DNA of 64,000 nucleotides from Streptomyces sp. S4.7 (GCF_010384365.1 NZ_CP048397.1:5642001-5706000), one strand, 5' to 3'; counted from the stretch's first letter, positions 8,509 to 18,436 are shown. Made by a program: numbers and translations. The notes: generated from the sequence alone by a model not told the origin.

Positions 8509-9843
8509 TCAGAGTCCGGCGAGCGCCTGCTCCAGAATGTCCAGGCCTTCCGTAAGGAGGTCCTCACCGATCACCAGCGGCGGCAGGAAGCGGAGCACGT
8601 TGCTGTACGTGCCGGTGGTGAGCACCAACAGCCCTTCCATGTGGCACGCCTTGGCCAGCGCTGCCGTCGCCTCCGGGTTCGGTTCCTTGGTGTCCCGGTC
8701 CTTGACCAGTTCGAGCGCGAGCATCGCGCCGCGGCCCCGTACGTCGCCGATGACGTCGAACTTCTCGGCCATCTCCTTGAGACGAGGCTTCATGATCTCC
8801 TCGATGCGCCTGGCCTTCGAGACGAGGTCGAGCTCGCGCATTGTCTCGATCGCACCGAGCGCGGCGGCGCAGGCCACCGGGTTTCCGCCGTACGTACCGC
8901 CGAGGCCGCCCGAGTGCGGGGCGTCCATGATCTCCGCACGGCCCGTGACGGCGGCGAGCGGCAGGCCGCCCGCGATGCCCTTCGCCGTGGTGATCAGGTC
9001 CGGTACGACGCCCTCGTCCTCGCACGCGAACCACTGCCCCGTCCGGCAGAAACCGGACTGGATCTCGTCGGCCACGAAGACGATGCCGTTGTCCTTGGCG
9101 AACTTCGCGATCGCGGGGAGGAAGCCCTTCGCCGGCTCGATGAAGCCACCCTCGCCGAGCAGCGGCTCGATGACGATCGCCGCGACGTTCTCCGCGCCGA
9201 CCTGCTTGCTGATCTCGTCGATGGCCTGGGCGGAGGCCTCGGCGCCGGCATTCTCCGGGCCGGTCGGCCAGCGGTAGCCGTACGCCACGGGGACGCGGTA
9301 GATCTCCGGGGCGAACGGACCGAAGCCGTTCTTGTACGGCATGTTCTTCGACGTCAGCGCCATCGTGAGGTTCGTACGGCCGTGATAACCGTGGTCGAAG
9401 ACCACGACCGCCTGCCGCTTGGTGTAGGAGCGGGCGATCTTCACGGCGTTCTCGACGGCCTCGGCGCCCGAGTTGAACAACGCGGACTTCTTGGCGTGGT
9501 CGCCCGGGGTCAGCTCGGCGAGCTGCTCACAGACCTCCACGTAGCCCTCGTACGGCGTGACCATGAAACAGGTGTGGGTGAAGTCGGCGAGCTGGGCGGT
9601 GGCGCGGCGTACGACGGCCTCCGCCGAGGAACCGACGGACGTCACGGCGATGCCGGATCCGAAGTCGATGAAACTGTTGCCGTCCACGTCCTCGACGACG
9701 CCGCCACTCGCGCGGGCGGCGAAGACGGGCATCACGGACCCCACGCCGGCGGCGACCGTGGCGGTACGGCGGTTCTGCAGCTCCAGTGACTTGGGGCCGG
9801 GGATCGCGGTGACGACGCGCCGCTCCTGCGGGATTGCGGTCAT
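8509..9843 (-). CDS. gabT: 4-aminobutyrate aminotransferase
   Basis: A 444-residue class III PLP-dependent aminotransferase that transfers the amino group of GABA to 2-oxoglutarate, giving succinate semialdehyde. The PLP-binding lysine is K288 in TTAKGIAGG, preceded by the VADEIQSGF block; GAEAVENAVKIAR and GGTYGGNPVAC are typical of GabT. The open frame begins at 9894, but the ATG at 9843 (MTAIPQERR) follows a good GGAG and matches family N-termini. It lies near the polyamine importer and amine oxidase, and the PucR regulator and aldehyde dehydrogenase downstream on the other strand would complete a putrescine-GABA-succinate route. Confidence 0.93.
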   Translation of the reverse strand: MTAIPQERRVVTAIPGPKSLELQNRRTATVAAGVGSVMPVFAARASGGVVEDVDGNSFIDFGSGIAVTSVGSSAEAVVRRATAQLADFTHTCFMVTPYEGYVEVCEQLAELTPGDHAKKSALFNSGAEAVENAVKIARSYTKRQAVVVFDHGYHGRTNLTMALTSKNMPYKNGFGPFAPEIYRVPVAYGYRWPTGPENAGAEASAQAIDEISKQVGAENVAAIVIEPLLGEGGFIEPAKGFLPAIAKFAKDNGIVFVADEIQSGFCRTGQWFACEDEGVVPDLITTAKGIAGGLPLAAVTGRAEIMDAPHSGGLGGTYGGNPVACAAALGAIETMRELDLVSKARRIEEIMKPRLKEMAEKFDVIGDVRGRGAMLALELVKDRDTKEPNPEATAALAKACHMEGLLVLTTGTYSNVLRFLPPLVIGEDLLTEGLDILEQALAGL

Positions 9844-10125
9844 GAGGGGCTCCTGGGGGTGGTTCCGGACGCTACGTGTCTCGCGTTCTCGCATCTGCCT
9901 TCACTTCGCAGGCTAGGGGCGGAGGAGGGCGGCGGGCATGCGCCGTTCGGGAGTAGCGAGGGCGTGTCGTTGTCCGTCACGGACATACGGGGCGGTGGGC
10001 CGCTTCAGCACGCCGAAGGGCCGGCGATCAACACTCCGTACGGCCGGAACGGTGAACTCCCCCTGCGCGGGCACTAGATTGAGGCGTGTACTGAGCGGAC
10101 CTGGCTGGTCAGGGGACAGGGGTTC
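9844..10125. other. Divergent intergenic region gabT / membrane ATPase
   Basis: This 282-base gap separates the divergent starts of gabT (minus) and the membrane ATPase (plus), so it must hold at least two promoters. I do not recognise a convincing -35/-10 pair or a long dyad. Short open frames in both directions here lack ribosome-binding sites and look like chance. Confidence 0.5.
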
Positions 10126-12549
10126 ATGAACACCGACGGCACGCACGACTCACGCGGCACACGAGCCAATCCCGTGCCCCGTCCGGCAGGGCCACCGCCC
10201 CAGCCGTCCACCCCGCCGCCGTCGGCCCCGCCACCCGCCGCCGCCCCGTGGGCTTCGCCCGTCGTCCCGCCCGCCTCCTCCGCCCCGTCGGAGCACGCCG
10301 CCCCGCCCGCGTCCCCGGCGCTGCCCCCCTCGCCGGCCCACGCGCCCGCGCCGGGCATCGGCGCCTCCGTGGCCGACTGGCTGCGGATCCCCCGGCCCCA
10401 GGCGGAGCCCGGCATCTGGCGTCTCGGCCACCGTCCGCGCCCGCCGGAGGAGCCCGACCAGGTACCGGCCCGCCAGCTGTTCAGCGGCGCACTCGTCGCC
10501 TACCTCTGCGGCTGGCTCGTCTGGTCACTCCTCTGGAACGGCTATCTGGGCGGGTGGTGGATCTTCGGCGACAGGTGGTGGCTGCTGCCGATCCAGTGGT
10601 TGACCCCCGAGAGCTGGCGGTCGAGAGACAGCGCCAACGTCGAGCTGTACGTCGTGACCAGCTATCTGTACTACGCCCTCGTCATCGGTCTGCTCGCGGT
10701 CGGCTTCGGCAGGATCGGCAACTGGAACGAGGTCTGGCGGCGCTACGGGATCCCACTGTGGCCGCTCTTCGTACTACTGCCGGGCTTCTGGCGCGAGATG
10801 CCGCGCACCGTCGACTGGCTCACCACGGTGTCGAACATCTACTACGTGCTGCTCGTCGCCGCCGTCATCTCGGTCGTCGGGCGCGTCGGTACGTGGCCAC
10901 CCGTACGGCGACGCCTCGGCATGGCCACCCCGGACGAAACTCCCCCGCCGCCGTCCGCCGAGGCCGACCCCGCCGACTGGCCCGAACTGCGCGCCGCCGG
11001 ACTCACCGAGGCCGCCGCCAGGCTCGCCGAAGCCGTGCACCGGGGCACGCTCAGCGACGTCGACTACGCGCGCATCCGCCGCGCCTGGCAGGGCGTCCGT
11101 ACCCGGCCGGAACGGCTGCCCGCCTTCACCGACACGGTCCGCGCCCACGGGGCGGGCGCCTGCGCCCACCCTTCGGGTGTACGTGACCTGCCGCTGCGTA
11201 CCGCGAGCCACGACCTCGCCACCGGACAGGTCAGGATCGGCACTGCCGCAGACCACCCGCGCAACCCGTACGCGCGGCGCACCACCGGCGTCGCGCTGGA
11301 ACCCGTACTGCTCGGTACGTCGCTGCTGGCCGTCGGTCCCGCGGGCTCCGGCAAGACGGTCAGGCTGGTCCGCCCTGTCGTCGAGTCGCTCTGCCTCCAG
11401 GCCCTCGCCAACCGCGCCGCCGTCGTCGCGGTCACCGCCTACGGGGCGGCGCTCGCCCCCGACGACTCCTTCGACCTCGTGATCGCCGTCGGCCGCCCGG
11501 CCGCCACGCACGACCTCGACCTCTACGGAAGCGCCGACGATCCCGACGAGGCCGCCAGGACGCTGTCGGAAGCCCTCGTGGGGGACCTGGCGGCCGGTCT
11601 GCCCGGCGGCGACAGCCGAAGGGCCGCCACCGCGCTCGCGCAGCTCATCGGCCCGTACCGCAGTGTCCACGGGCGCTTCCCCGCCGTCCCGGAACTGCGG
11701 GAACTGATCGGCGGTTCCCCTGCGGCCGTTCAGGCCCTGCGGACCGAGCTTGAGACGTCCGCCGCCCCCGGCGCCGCCGCCCAGTTGCGGGAGCTCGACG
11801 CACGCGAGCGGCAGTCGGCGCGCGGCGACGACATCGGCGTGCTCCTCGCCGAACGGCTCGCCTTCCTCGACCGGCCCGCCTTCGCCGACTTCTTCCGTAC
11901 GGACGGCAGCGGCCGGTCCTTCTCGCTGCGGGCCATCGAGCATCCACTGAGGGTCAGGGTCGACCTCCCCGAACGGGGCCACGCCGAGGCGTCACGGATC
12001 ATCGCCCGCCTCCTCCTCGCCCAGTTCACAGACGCCGCGCTCGCCCGCGCGGACCGCTCCCTCTTCGCCTGCCTCGTCCTGGACGACGCGACGTACACCG
12101 TGACGGGGGACTCCGTACGAGCCATCCAGCGACTCCGCTCGGCGAACGCCGGAGTGGTCCTGGCGCTGCGTACCTTGGAGGACGTTCCCGACCCGCTGCG
12201 CGGTCCGCTCCTCGGCGCCGTGGGCTGCCGCATGGCCTTCTCCGGGCTCGGCCCGTGGGACGGCGGACGGTTCGCGGAGAGCTGGGGCACCGAGTGGGTG
12301 CAGACCCGCGACGTCACCAACCGGCAGATCATCTCCGACGAGCCGCTCACGAAGGCGGTGCACTTCATGCGGCGCCTGGTGACCGGCAAGGCGGCCACAG
12401 CCGAGGCGGTTACGGTGCGGGAGGTGGAGCGGGAACGCTGGTCGGCCTCCGAACTGGCCCATTCCGTGCCGGCGGGCCACGCCGTGCTGTCGCTGACCAC
12501 GGTCGGCGGGGAGCACGTGCCGCCCATGCTGGTGGATCTCCGTACCTGA
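10126..12549 (+). CDS. Membrane-anchored P-loop ATPase (TraG/FtsK-like), function unknown
   Basis: An 807-residue protein in three parts. Residues 1-85 are proline/alanine-rich and probably disordered; about 125-265 hold four hydrophobic segments (for example ALVAYLCGWLVWSLLW and YYVLLVAAVISVVG); the remainder is a cytosolic ATPase with Walker A GPAGSGKT at 404-411 and a Walker B-like LFACLVLDDA near 640. This layout recalls type IV coupling proteins and FtsK/TraG pumps, but no other conjugation gene is near. The ATG at 10126 has only a G-rich upstream stretch. It is divergent from gabT and followed by the PucR regulator. Annotated family: ATP-binding protein; substrate unknown. Confidence 0.75.
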   Translation: MNTDGTHDSRGTRANPVPRPAGPPPQPSTPPPSAPPPAAAPWASPVVPPASSAPSEHAAPPASPALPPSPAHAPAPGIGASVADWLRIPRPQAEPGIWRLGHRPRPPEEPDQVPARQLFSGALVAYLCGWLVWSLLWNGYLGGWWIFGDRWWLLPIQWLTPESWRSRDSANVELYVVTSYLYYALVIGLLAVGFGRIGNWNEVWRRYGIPLWPLFVLLPGFWREMPRTVDWLTTVSNIYYVLLVAAVISVVGRVGTWPPVRRRLGMATPDETPPPPSAEADPADWPELRAAGLTEAAARLAEAVHRGTLSDVDYARIRRAWQGVRTRPERLPAFTDTVRAHGAGACAHPSGVRDLPLRTASHDLATGQVRIGTAADHPRNPYARRTTGVALEPVLLGTSLLAVGPAGSGKTVRLVRPVVESLCLQALANRAAVVAVTAYGAALAPDDSFDLVIAVGRPAATHDLDLYGSADDPDEAARTLSEALVGDLAAGLPGGDSRRAATALAQLIGPYRSVHGRFPAVPELRELIGGSPAAVQALRTELETSAAPGAAAQLRELDARERQSARGDDIGVLLAERLAFLDRPAFADFFRTDGSGRSFSLRAIEHPLRVRVDLPERGHAEASRIIARLLLAQFTDAALARADRSLFACLVLDDATYTVTGDSVRAIQRLRSANAGVVLALRTLEDVPDPLRGPLLGAVGCRMAFSGLGPWDGGRFAESWGTEWVQTRDVTNRQIISDEPLTKAVHFMRRLVTGKAATAEAVTVREVERERWSASELAHSVPAGHAVLSLTTVGGEHVPPMLVDLRT

Positions 12550-12743
12550 GAGCACGGCGCTCAGGTGGGTCCTTGGTGCGTAGGTGATGTCGGCGACGCG
12601 GCCAGGTGTGCCGTGCCGCGTACCGGCCGCCGCGACCTGGCTCGCACCCCTGTTCCCGTACACCCTGGCAGAATTGATGTAAGCCGTTCTACGAGACGGC
12701 GAAAACGTCCCTCGTCCTCCTCATGAAGGTCCTACGGTCCGCC

Positions 12744-14321
12744 ATGCCGCCCACCCTCGCCTCGCTCCTCCAGCATTCGGCGCTCAAGCTCACCGTGCGC
12801 GCGGGGGCGGACCGGCTCGATACGCCGGTGCGATGGGCCCACGTCAGTGAACTGGAAGACCCGGTGCCGTACATGGACGGCGGCGAACTGCTGCTCGTCA
12901 CCGCCGTCACGCTGCACGCCGAGGACCCGGACGCCATGCGCCGCTACGTACGGCGCCTCGTCGGCGCGGGCGTCGTGGGACTCGGCTTCGCCGTCGGCGT
13001 CAACTACGAGGACATCCCGGACGCCCTCGTCGACGCCGCACGCGCCGAGGACCTGCCACTGCTCGCCGTGCCACGCCGTACCCCCTTCCTGGCCATCAGC
13101 AAGGCCGTCTCGGCGGCCATCGCGGCGGACCAGTACCGGGCGGTCACGGCGGGCTTCGAAGTGCAGCGGGAACTGACCCGCGCGGCGCTCTCCGAAGGCC
13201 CCGCCGCGCTGCTGGCCCGGCTCTCCGCGCACGTCGACGGCTGGGCCGCCCTCTACGACGCCACCGGCGCCGTGATCGCCGCCGCGCCCGACTGGGCCGC
13301 CCGCCGCGCCGCCCGCCTCACACCCGAGGTGGAACGGCTACGGAAACGCCCCGCGCCCGCCAGCGCCGTGGTCGGCGATACGGACGACCGGGTCGAACTC
13401 CAGTCGCTGGGCAGCGGCAGACGCGTACGGGGCGCGCTCGCCGTCGGTACCGGGGCGGCGCTTGGCACGGCGGAGCGGTACGCCGTGCACTCGGCCGTCG
13501 CCCTGCTGACGCTCACCACCGAGCGGTCGCGCGCGCTCCAGGAGGCCGAGCAGCGGCTCGGCTCCGCCGTGCTGCGGATGCTCCTGTCAGGACAGCCCGA
13601 CCACGCGCGGGCGGTAGCGGGAGATCTGTACGGAGGGTTGCTTGACGCCCCCTTCCGGCTGCTCATCGCGGAGCCGGCCGAGTCGGCGACCGAGCCCCGG
13701 GATCCGGCCACCGCCCATCCACTCCAGTCGCTGACCGACTCGCTGGAGGCGTCGGCGGCGCACGGAGGGGAGGCGGTGCTCGCCGTGCCCGACGGAGAGA
13801 AACGGCTCGTCGTGCTCGCGGCGGACGCGGGCGCGGTCGCCGTCGCCTGCGAGACGTACAAGGAGCAGGAGGCCGAGGAGGCCGGGGTGGTCATCGGTCT
13901 CTCGGCCCCGACGGGGCCGATCGCGGCCGCCGGTGCGTACAAACAGGCCGAGCAGTCCCTGTCCGTCGCGCGCCGACGGGGCCGCGCCCTGGTGGAGCAC
14001 GAGGAACTGGCCGCCGGTTCGCTCCTGCCCCTCCTCGCCGACGACGCCGTGCGCGCCTTCGCCGACGGCATGCTGCGCGCACTGTACGAACACGACGCCA
14101 AGGGGCGCGGCGACCTGGTGGAATCCCTCAGGGCCTGGCTCTCGCGCCACGGTCAGTGGGACGCGGCGGCGGCCGATCTGGGGGTGCACCGTCACACGCT
14201 GCGCTACCGCATGCGCCGCGTGGAGGAGATCCTCGGCCGCACGCTGGACGACCCGGACGTCCGGATGGAGCTCTGGCTGGCGCTGAAGGCCACCTCGGCG
14301 ACACCACCCTCGGGGCCCTGA
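12744..14321 (+). CDS. PucR-family transcriptional regulator
   Basis: A 525-residue activator-type regulator. The N-terminal ~120 residues are the PucR/purine-catabolism ligand-like domain (LTVRAGADRLDTPVRWAHVSELEDP), the centre is a GGDEF/GAF-like regulatory region, and the C-terminus carries the PucR helix-turn-helix: WLSRHGQWDAAAADLGVHRHTLRYRMRRVEE. The ATG at 12744 (MPPTLASLL) is chosen over the ATG at 12723 because family members begin here and no ribosome-binding site precedes 12723. Its position between gabT and the aldehyde dehydrogenase suggests it controls amine/GABA catabolism, an inference from context only. Confidence 0.88.
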   Translation: MPPTLASLLQHSALKLTVRAGADRLDTPVRWAHVSELEDPVPYMDGGELLLVTAVTLHAEDPDAMRRYVRRLVGAGVVGLGFAVGVNYEDIPDALVDAARAEDLPLLAVPRRTPFLAISKAVSAAIAADQYRAVTAGFEVQRELTRAALSEGPAALLARLSAHVDGWAALYDATGAVIAAAPDWAARRAARLTPEVERLRKRPAPASAVVGDTDDRVELQSLGSGRRVRGALAVGTGAALGTAERYAVHSAVALLTLTTERSRALQEAEQRLGSAVLRMLLSGQPDHARAVAGDLYGGLLDAPFRLLIAEPAESATEPRDPATAHPLQSLTDSLEASAAHGGEAVLAVPDGEKRLVVLAADAGAVAVACETYKEQEAEEAGVVIGLSAPTGPIAAAGAYKQAEQSLSVARRRGRALVEHEELAAGSLLPLLADDAVRAFADGMLRALYEHDAKGRGDLVESLRAWLSRHGQWDAAAADLGVHRHTLRYRMRRVEEILGRTLDDPDVRMELWLALKATSATPPSGP

Positions 14322-14657
14322 GGTTCAGCGGCCCCACCGGGCTGACCGCGGCCCTCCGGTGACGGAGCCCCGTGTGATCCGGCCGACGGTCATGGACACC
14401 GCGCTCGCCTGCCCCAACTGCGGCGACATGTCGGGCACTTGCCGCGCACGGCCTTCGGGGATCGACGGGTGGGCCGGCCGACCCCGGGGCAGTCGACGCC
14501 GTTCGGTGGGTCGGTGAAGAGGCGCCCCCGACCGCACGTACGACAAACCGTCGCAGCCGCCACCCACCACCACTCCACTCCGGACAAATCACGTCCACCG
14601 CCCGTGCCCCTACGGTGGGGCTAGAACTCCACCACTTCGGAAGGGCCGGGACTCGCA
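14322..14657. other. Intergenic region upstream of aldehyde dehydrogenase
   Basis: A 336-base gap between two plus-strand genes; no confident gene. On the minus strand a 65-codon frame from a TTG at 14587 to 14390 encodes a protein with CRTC and CPTC cysteine pairs that could be a tiny zinc ribbon, but its third-position G/C is only about three quarters, lower than neighbours, and it has no clear ribosome-binding site. The promoter of the aldehyde dehydrogenase presumably lies here; GGAAGGG near 14638 is its ribosome-binding site. Confidence 0.4.
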
Positions 14658-16118
14658 ATGCCGAACGAAACTGTGGCAGCCACGCATGCCTTCTGGCTCG
14701 CCGGACGTCTGGCCACCGGAGAGGAGACCTTCGACGTCACGTCCCCCTGGGACGGTCGGCTGGTCGGCAAGGTCGCCGTCCCGACAGAGGCCCAGGTCGA
14801 GGAGGCCGTCGCTGCCGCCTACGCCGTGCGCGACGAGTTCGCCGCGACGCCGGCGCATGTCAGGGCAGCGGCCCTCGACCATGTCTCGCGGCGTCTGGTC
14901 GAGCGCACCGAGAAGATCGCCCGTCTGATCTCCGCGGAGAACGGCAAGCCCATGAAGTGGGCACGCGGAGAGGTGGGCCGCGCCGTCTCGGTCTTCCGGT
15001 TCGCGGCCGAGGAGTCCCGCCGGTTCAACGGCGGCGAGGCACAGCGACTCGACACCGACGCAGGCGGTACCGGCCGCCTCGCGCTGACCCGCCGCTTCCC
15101 GCGCGGCGTCGTCCTCGGTATCGCGCCGTTCAACTTCCCGCTCAATCTCTGCGCCCACAAGATCGCGCCGGCCATCGCCGTCGGAGCCCCGATCATCCTC
15201 AAGCCCGCCCCGGCGACGCCGCTCTCCGGCCTGCTCATCGGTGAACTGCTCGCCGAGACCGAGCTGCCGGCCGGCGCCTGGTCGGTGCTGCCCGTCGCCA
15301 ACGACCGGATGCCCACCCTCGTACAGGACGAGCGGCTGCCGGTGATCTCCTTCACCGGCTCCGACAAGGTCGGCTTCGCCATCATGGACTCGGTGCCGCG
15401 CAAGCACTGCACCCTCGAACTCGGCGGCAACGGTGCGGCAGTTGTCCTCGCCGACTACGCGAGCGAGAAGGACCTCGACTGGGCGGCGACCCGGATCGGC
15501 GCCTTCTCCAACTACCAGGGCGGCCAGTCCTGCATCTCGGTACAGCGCGTCGTCGCGGACACCTCGCTGTACGAGCGCCTCGTACCGAAGATCATCGCCG
15601 CCGTCGAGGCACAGGTCACCGGAGACCCGTCCGACGACGCCACGGATGTGGGCCCCCTCGTCAGCGAGGACGCCGCCAAGCGCGTCGAGGCCTGGGTGGA
15701 CGAGGCCGTACAGGCAGGAGCGCGTCTCCTGGCCGGCGGCAAGCGCGACGGTGCGTCGTACGCGCCCACCGTCCTCGCCGACGTCCCGGCGGACGTCACG
15801 ATCTCCTGCGAGGAGGTCTTCGGCCCCGTCCTCGCCCTCACTCAGGTCGACGGGGAGGACGCGGCGTTCGAGACGGTGAACGACTCCAAGTACGGCCTTC
15901 AGGCGGGCGTGTTCACCCACGACGTGCAGGCCGCCTTCCGCGCCCACCGGGCGCTCGAGGTCGGCGGCGTGATCGTCGGTGACGTCCCGTCCTACCGCGC
16001 CGACCAGATGCCGTACGGCGGTGCCAAGCAGTCCGGTGTCGGCCGTGAGGGCGTCAGGTACGCGATGGACGACTACACCTACGAGCGCGTGATGGTGTTC
16101 ACCGGCCTCGCCCTCTAG
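14658..16118 (+). CDS. NAD(P)-dependent aldehyde dehydrogenase
   Basis: A 486-residue aldehyde dehydrogenase that oxidises an aldehyde to its acid. The catalytic cysteine is C292 in GGQSCISVQR and the general base E254 lies in LELGGNG; the cofactor-binding IAPFNFPLN and FTGSDKVG blocks are present. The sequence is closer to the broad ALDH family used for amino-aldehydes and succinate semialdehyde than to acylating enzymes. With gabT and the PucR regulator nearby it could supply the last step (succinate semialdehyde to succinate) or an aminobutyraldehyde step. A strong terminator follows. Confidence 0.88.
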   Translation: MPNETVAATHAFWLAGRLATGEETFDVTSPWDGRLVGKVAVPTEAQVEEAVAAAYAVRDEFAATPAHVRAAALDHVSRRLVERTEKIARLISAENGKPMKWARGEVGRAVSVFRFAAEESRRFNGGEAQRLDTDAGGTGRLALTRRFPRGVVLGIAPFNFPLNLCAHKIAPAIAVGAPIILKPAPATPLSGLLIGELLAETELPAGAWSVLPVANDRMPTLVQDERLPVISFTGSDKVGFAIMDSVPRKHCTLELGGNGAAVVLADYASEKDLDWAATRIGAFSNYQGGQSCISVQRVVADTSLYERLVPKIIAAVEAQVTGDPSDDATDVGPLVSEDAAKRVEAWVDEAVQAGARLLAGGKRDGASYAPTVLADVPADVTISCEEVFGPVLALTQVDGEDAAFETVNDSKYGLQAGVFTHDVQAAFRAHRALEVGGVIVGDVPSYRADQMPYGGAKQSGVGREGVRYAMDDYTYERVMVFTGLAL

Positions 16119-16137
16119 AAGAAAGCGGACGAAGTGC

Positions 16138-16179
16138 GAGGAAGGCCGGGACCGCCGCGCGGCGGTCCCGGCCTTCCTC
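16138..16179 (+). terminator. Strong stem-loop after aldehyde dehydrogenase
   Basis: A perfect 19-bp stem (16138-16156 with 16161-16179) and a 4-base GCGC loop begin 20 bases after the stop codon. There is no long T tract, as is common for Streptomyces terminators. Confidence 0.85.
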
Positions 16180-16362
16180 GTGTACGCGTACGGGCACCCC
16201 TTCCGCGTCCCCGACGGTGCGCGCCAGGACTGGCTACGCCCTTCGTATTGGGGTAGATACGGACGAGTAGTACCGGCCGGTACCTTTCCCACCAGGGCCC
16301 CATGACAACGCCCTGGCCGGTCGGGCCCATCGACCCGACGTTCGCGGCGAGGTGAGTTCCCG

Positions 16363-18324
16363 ATGTCCGCTCCATCCGATTCATTCGACACGGCCCAGGT
16401 CCCGGAGCCCAAGGTCTCCGAGCGGGAAGCGCGACGGGTGGCCGAGGCCGCCCGCGAGCAGGGCTGGCGCAAGCCGAGCTTCGCCAAGGAGCTGTTCCTC
16501 GGCCGTTTCAGGCTCGATCTCATCCACCCCCACCCCGCACCCCCGGCGGAGGACGTACGGCGCGGAGAAGCCTTCCTGGCCACGCTCCGTGACTTCTGCG
16601 AGACAAAGATCGACGGTGCGCGGATCGAGCGCGAGGCGCGGATCCCCGACGAGGTCGTCAACGGCCTCAAGGAACTCGGCGCCTTCGGCATGAAGATCGA
16701 CAGGAAGTACGGCGGTCTCGGCCTCACCCAGGTGTACTACAACAAGGCGCTCGCCGTGGTCGGCATGGCGAACGCGTCGATCGGCGCGCTGCTCTCCGCG
16801 CATCAGTCGATCGGCGTACCGCAGCCGCTCAAGATGTTCGGCACCCAGGAGCAGAAGGACACGTTCCTGCCGCGCCTCGCCCGTACCGACATCTCCGCCT
16901 TCCTGCTGACCGAGCCCGACGTCGGCTCCGACCCCGCTCGGCTCGCCACCACGGCGGTGCGCGACGGCGACGACTACGTCCTGGACGGCGTCAAGCTGTG
17001 GACGACCAATGGCGTCGTCGCCGACCTCCTCGTCGTGATGGCCCGCGTCCCCAAGTCGGAGGGACACAAGGGCGGCATCACCGCGTTCGTCGTCGAGGCG
17101 GACTCACCGGGCATCACGGTGGAGAACCGCAACGCCTTCATGGGCCTGCGCGGCCTGGAGAACGGCGTCACCCGCTTCCACCAGGTACGGGTCCCGGCGG
17201 CGAACCGTATCGGCCCCGAAGGCGCCGGTCTCAAGATCGCCCTCACCACGCTCAACACCGGGCGTCTGTCGCTGCCCGCGATGTGCGTCGGCGCCGGCAA
17301 GTGGTGCCTCAAGATCGCCCGCGAGTGGACGGCGGCGCGCGAGCAGTGGGGCAAGCCGGTCGCCCAGCACGAGGCGGTGGGGGCGAAGATCTCGTTCATC
17401 GCGGCGACGACGTTCGCCCTGGAGGCCGTGGTCGACCTGTCGTCCCAGATGGCCGACGAGGACCGCAACGACATCCGTATCGAGGCGGCGTTGGCCAAGC
17501 TGTACGGCTCCGAGATGGGCTGGCTGATGGCGGACGAACTGGTCCAGATCCGCGGCGGACGGGGCTTCGAGACGGCGGACTCCCTGGCGGCCCGCGGGGA
17601 ACGTGCCGTCCCCGCCGAGCAGGTTCTGCGCGACATGCGGATCAACCGGATCTTCGAGGGCTCCACGGAGATCATGCACCTGCTGATCGCCCGCGAGGCG
17701 GTCGACGCGCACCTGGCGGTGGCCGGCGACATCATCGACCCCGACAAGACGTTGTCCGACAAGGCGAGGGCCGGGGCACAGGCGGGCGCCTTCTACGCGC
17801 GCTGGCTGCCGAAGCTGGTCGCCGGGCCCGGCCAACTGCCCGGTTCCTACGCGGAGTTCCACCCCAAGGGGCATCTGGATCTCGCCGCGCACCTGCGCTA
17901 CGTGGAGCGGACGTCGCGCAAGCTCGCGCGCTCGACCTTCTACGCCATGTCGCGGTGGCAGGGCGGGATGGAGACCAAGCAGGGCTTCCTCGGCCGCATC
18001 GTGGACATCGGCGCCGAACTGTTCGCGATGAGCGCGGCTTGCGTGCGGGCCGAGATGCTGCGCTCCGGCGGAGAGCACGGCCGCGAGGCGTACCAGCTCG
18101 CCGACGTCTTCTGCCGGCAGTCCCGGATCCGCGTCGAGGAGCTGTTCACACGGCTCTGGTCCAACACGGACGACATCGACCGCAAGGTCGTGAACGGCGT
18201 GCTGGCCGGAACGTACACCTGGCTGGAGGAAGGCATCATCGACCCGAGCGGTGACGGTCCCTGGATCGCCGATGCCACGCCGGGTCCCTCCCGACGGGAC
18301 AACGTCCACCGCCCGATCCGCTGA
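16363..18324 (+). CDS. Acyl-CoA dehydrogenase, long (VLCAD/ACAD9-like) form
   Basis: A 653-residue flavoenzyme for alpha,beta-dehydrogenation of acyl-CoA in fatty-acid oxidation. It has the standard ACAD domains (helical N-terminus; FLLTEPDVGSDPA beta-domain block; RIFEGSTEIMHLLIAREAV near the C-terminal end of the core), plus a ~180-residue extra helical C-terminal domain as in very-long-chain type enzymes. That explains its length against the usual ~380 residues. The ATG at 16363 follows GCGAGGTGAG. It stands alone between terminators, so it is probably monocistronic. Confidence 0.92.
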   Translation: MSAPSDSFDTAQVPEPKVSEREARRVAEAAREQGWRKPSFAKELFLGRFRLDLIHPHPAPPAEDVRRGEAFLATLRDFCETKIDGARIEREARIPDEVVNGLKELGAFGMKIDRKYGGLGLTQVYYNKALAVVGMANASIGALLSAHQSIGVPQPLKMFGTQEQKDTFLPRLARTDISAFLLTEPDVGSDPARLATTAVRDGDDYVLDGVKLWTTNGVVADLLVVMARVPKSEGHKGGITAFVVEADSPGITVENRNAFMGLRGLENGVTRFHQVRVPAANRIGPEGAGLKIALTTLNTGRLSLPAMCVGAGKWCLKIAREWTAAREQWGKPVAQHEAVGAKISFIAATTFALEAVVDLSSQMADEDRNDIRIEAALAKLYGSEMGWLMADELVQIRGGRGFETADSLAARGERAVPAEQVLRDMRINRIFEGSTEIMHLLIAREAVDAHLAVAGDIIDPDKTLSDKARAGAQAGAFYARWLPKLVAGPGQLPGSYAEFHPKGHLDLAAHLRYVERTSRKLARSTFYAMSRWQGGMETKQGFLGRIVDIGAELFAMSAACVRAEMLRSGGEHGREAYQLADVFCRQSRIRVEELFTRLWSNTDDIDRKVVNGVLAGTYTWLEEGIIDPSGDGPWIADATPGPSRRDNVHRPIR

Positions 18325-18436
18325 CCGACCGGGTCCCCACCGCGTCCATGACCGATACCGACCGCGAGCCGAGTGCGTCCGGCGGCCCCGACGGGGCGGG
18401 AACCACCGGCCCGCCCCGTAGCCACGAAGAACCACC

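Noticed and set aside
14390..14587. Small minus-strand frame with two cysteine pairs, possible zinc ribbon
   Set aside because: TTG start, no ribosome-binding site, third-position G/C lower than genes around it. Kept only as a note in the intergenic entry.
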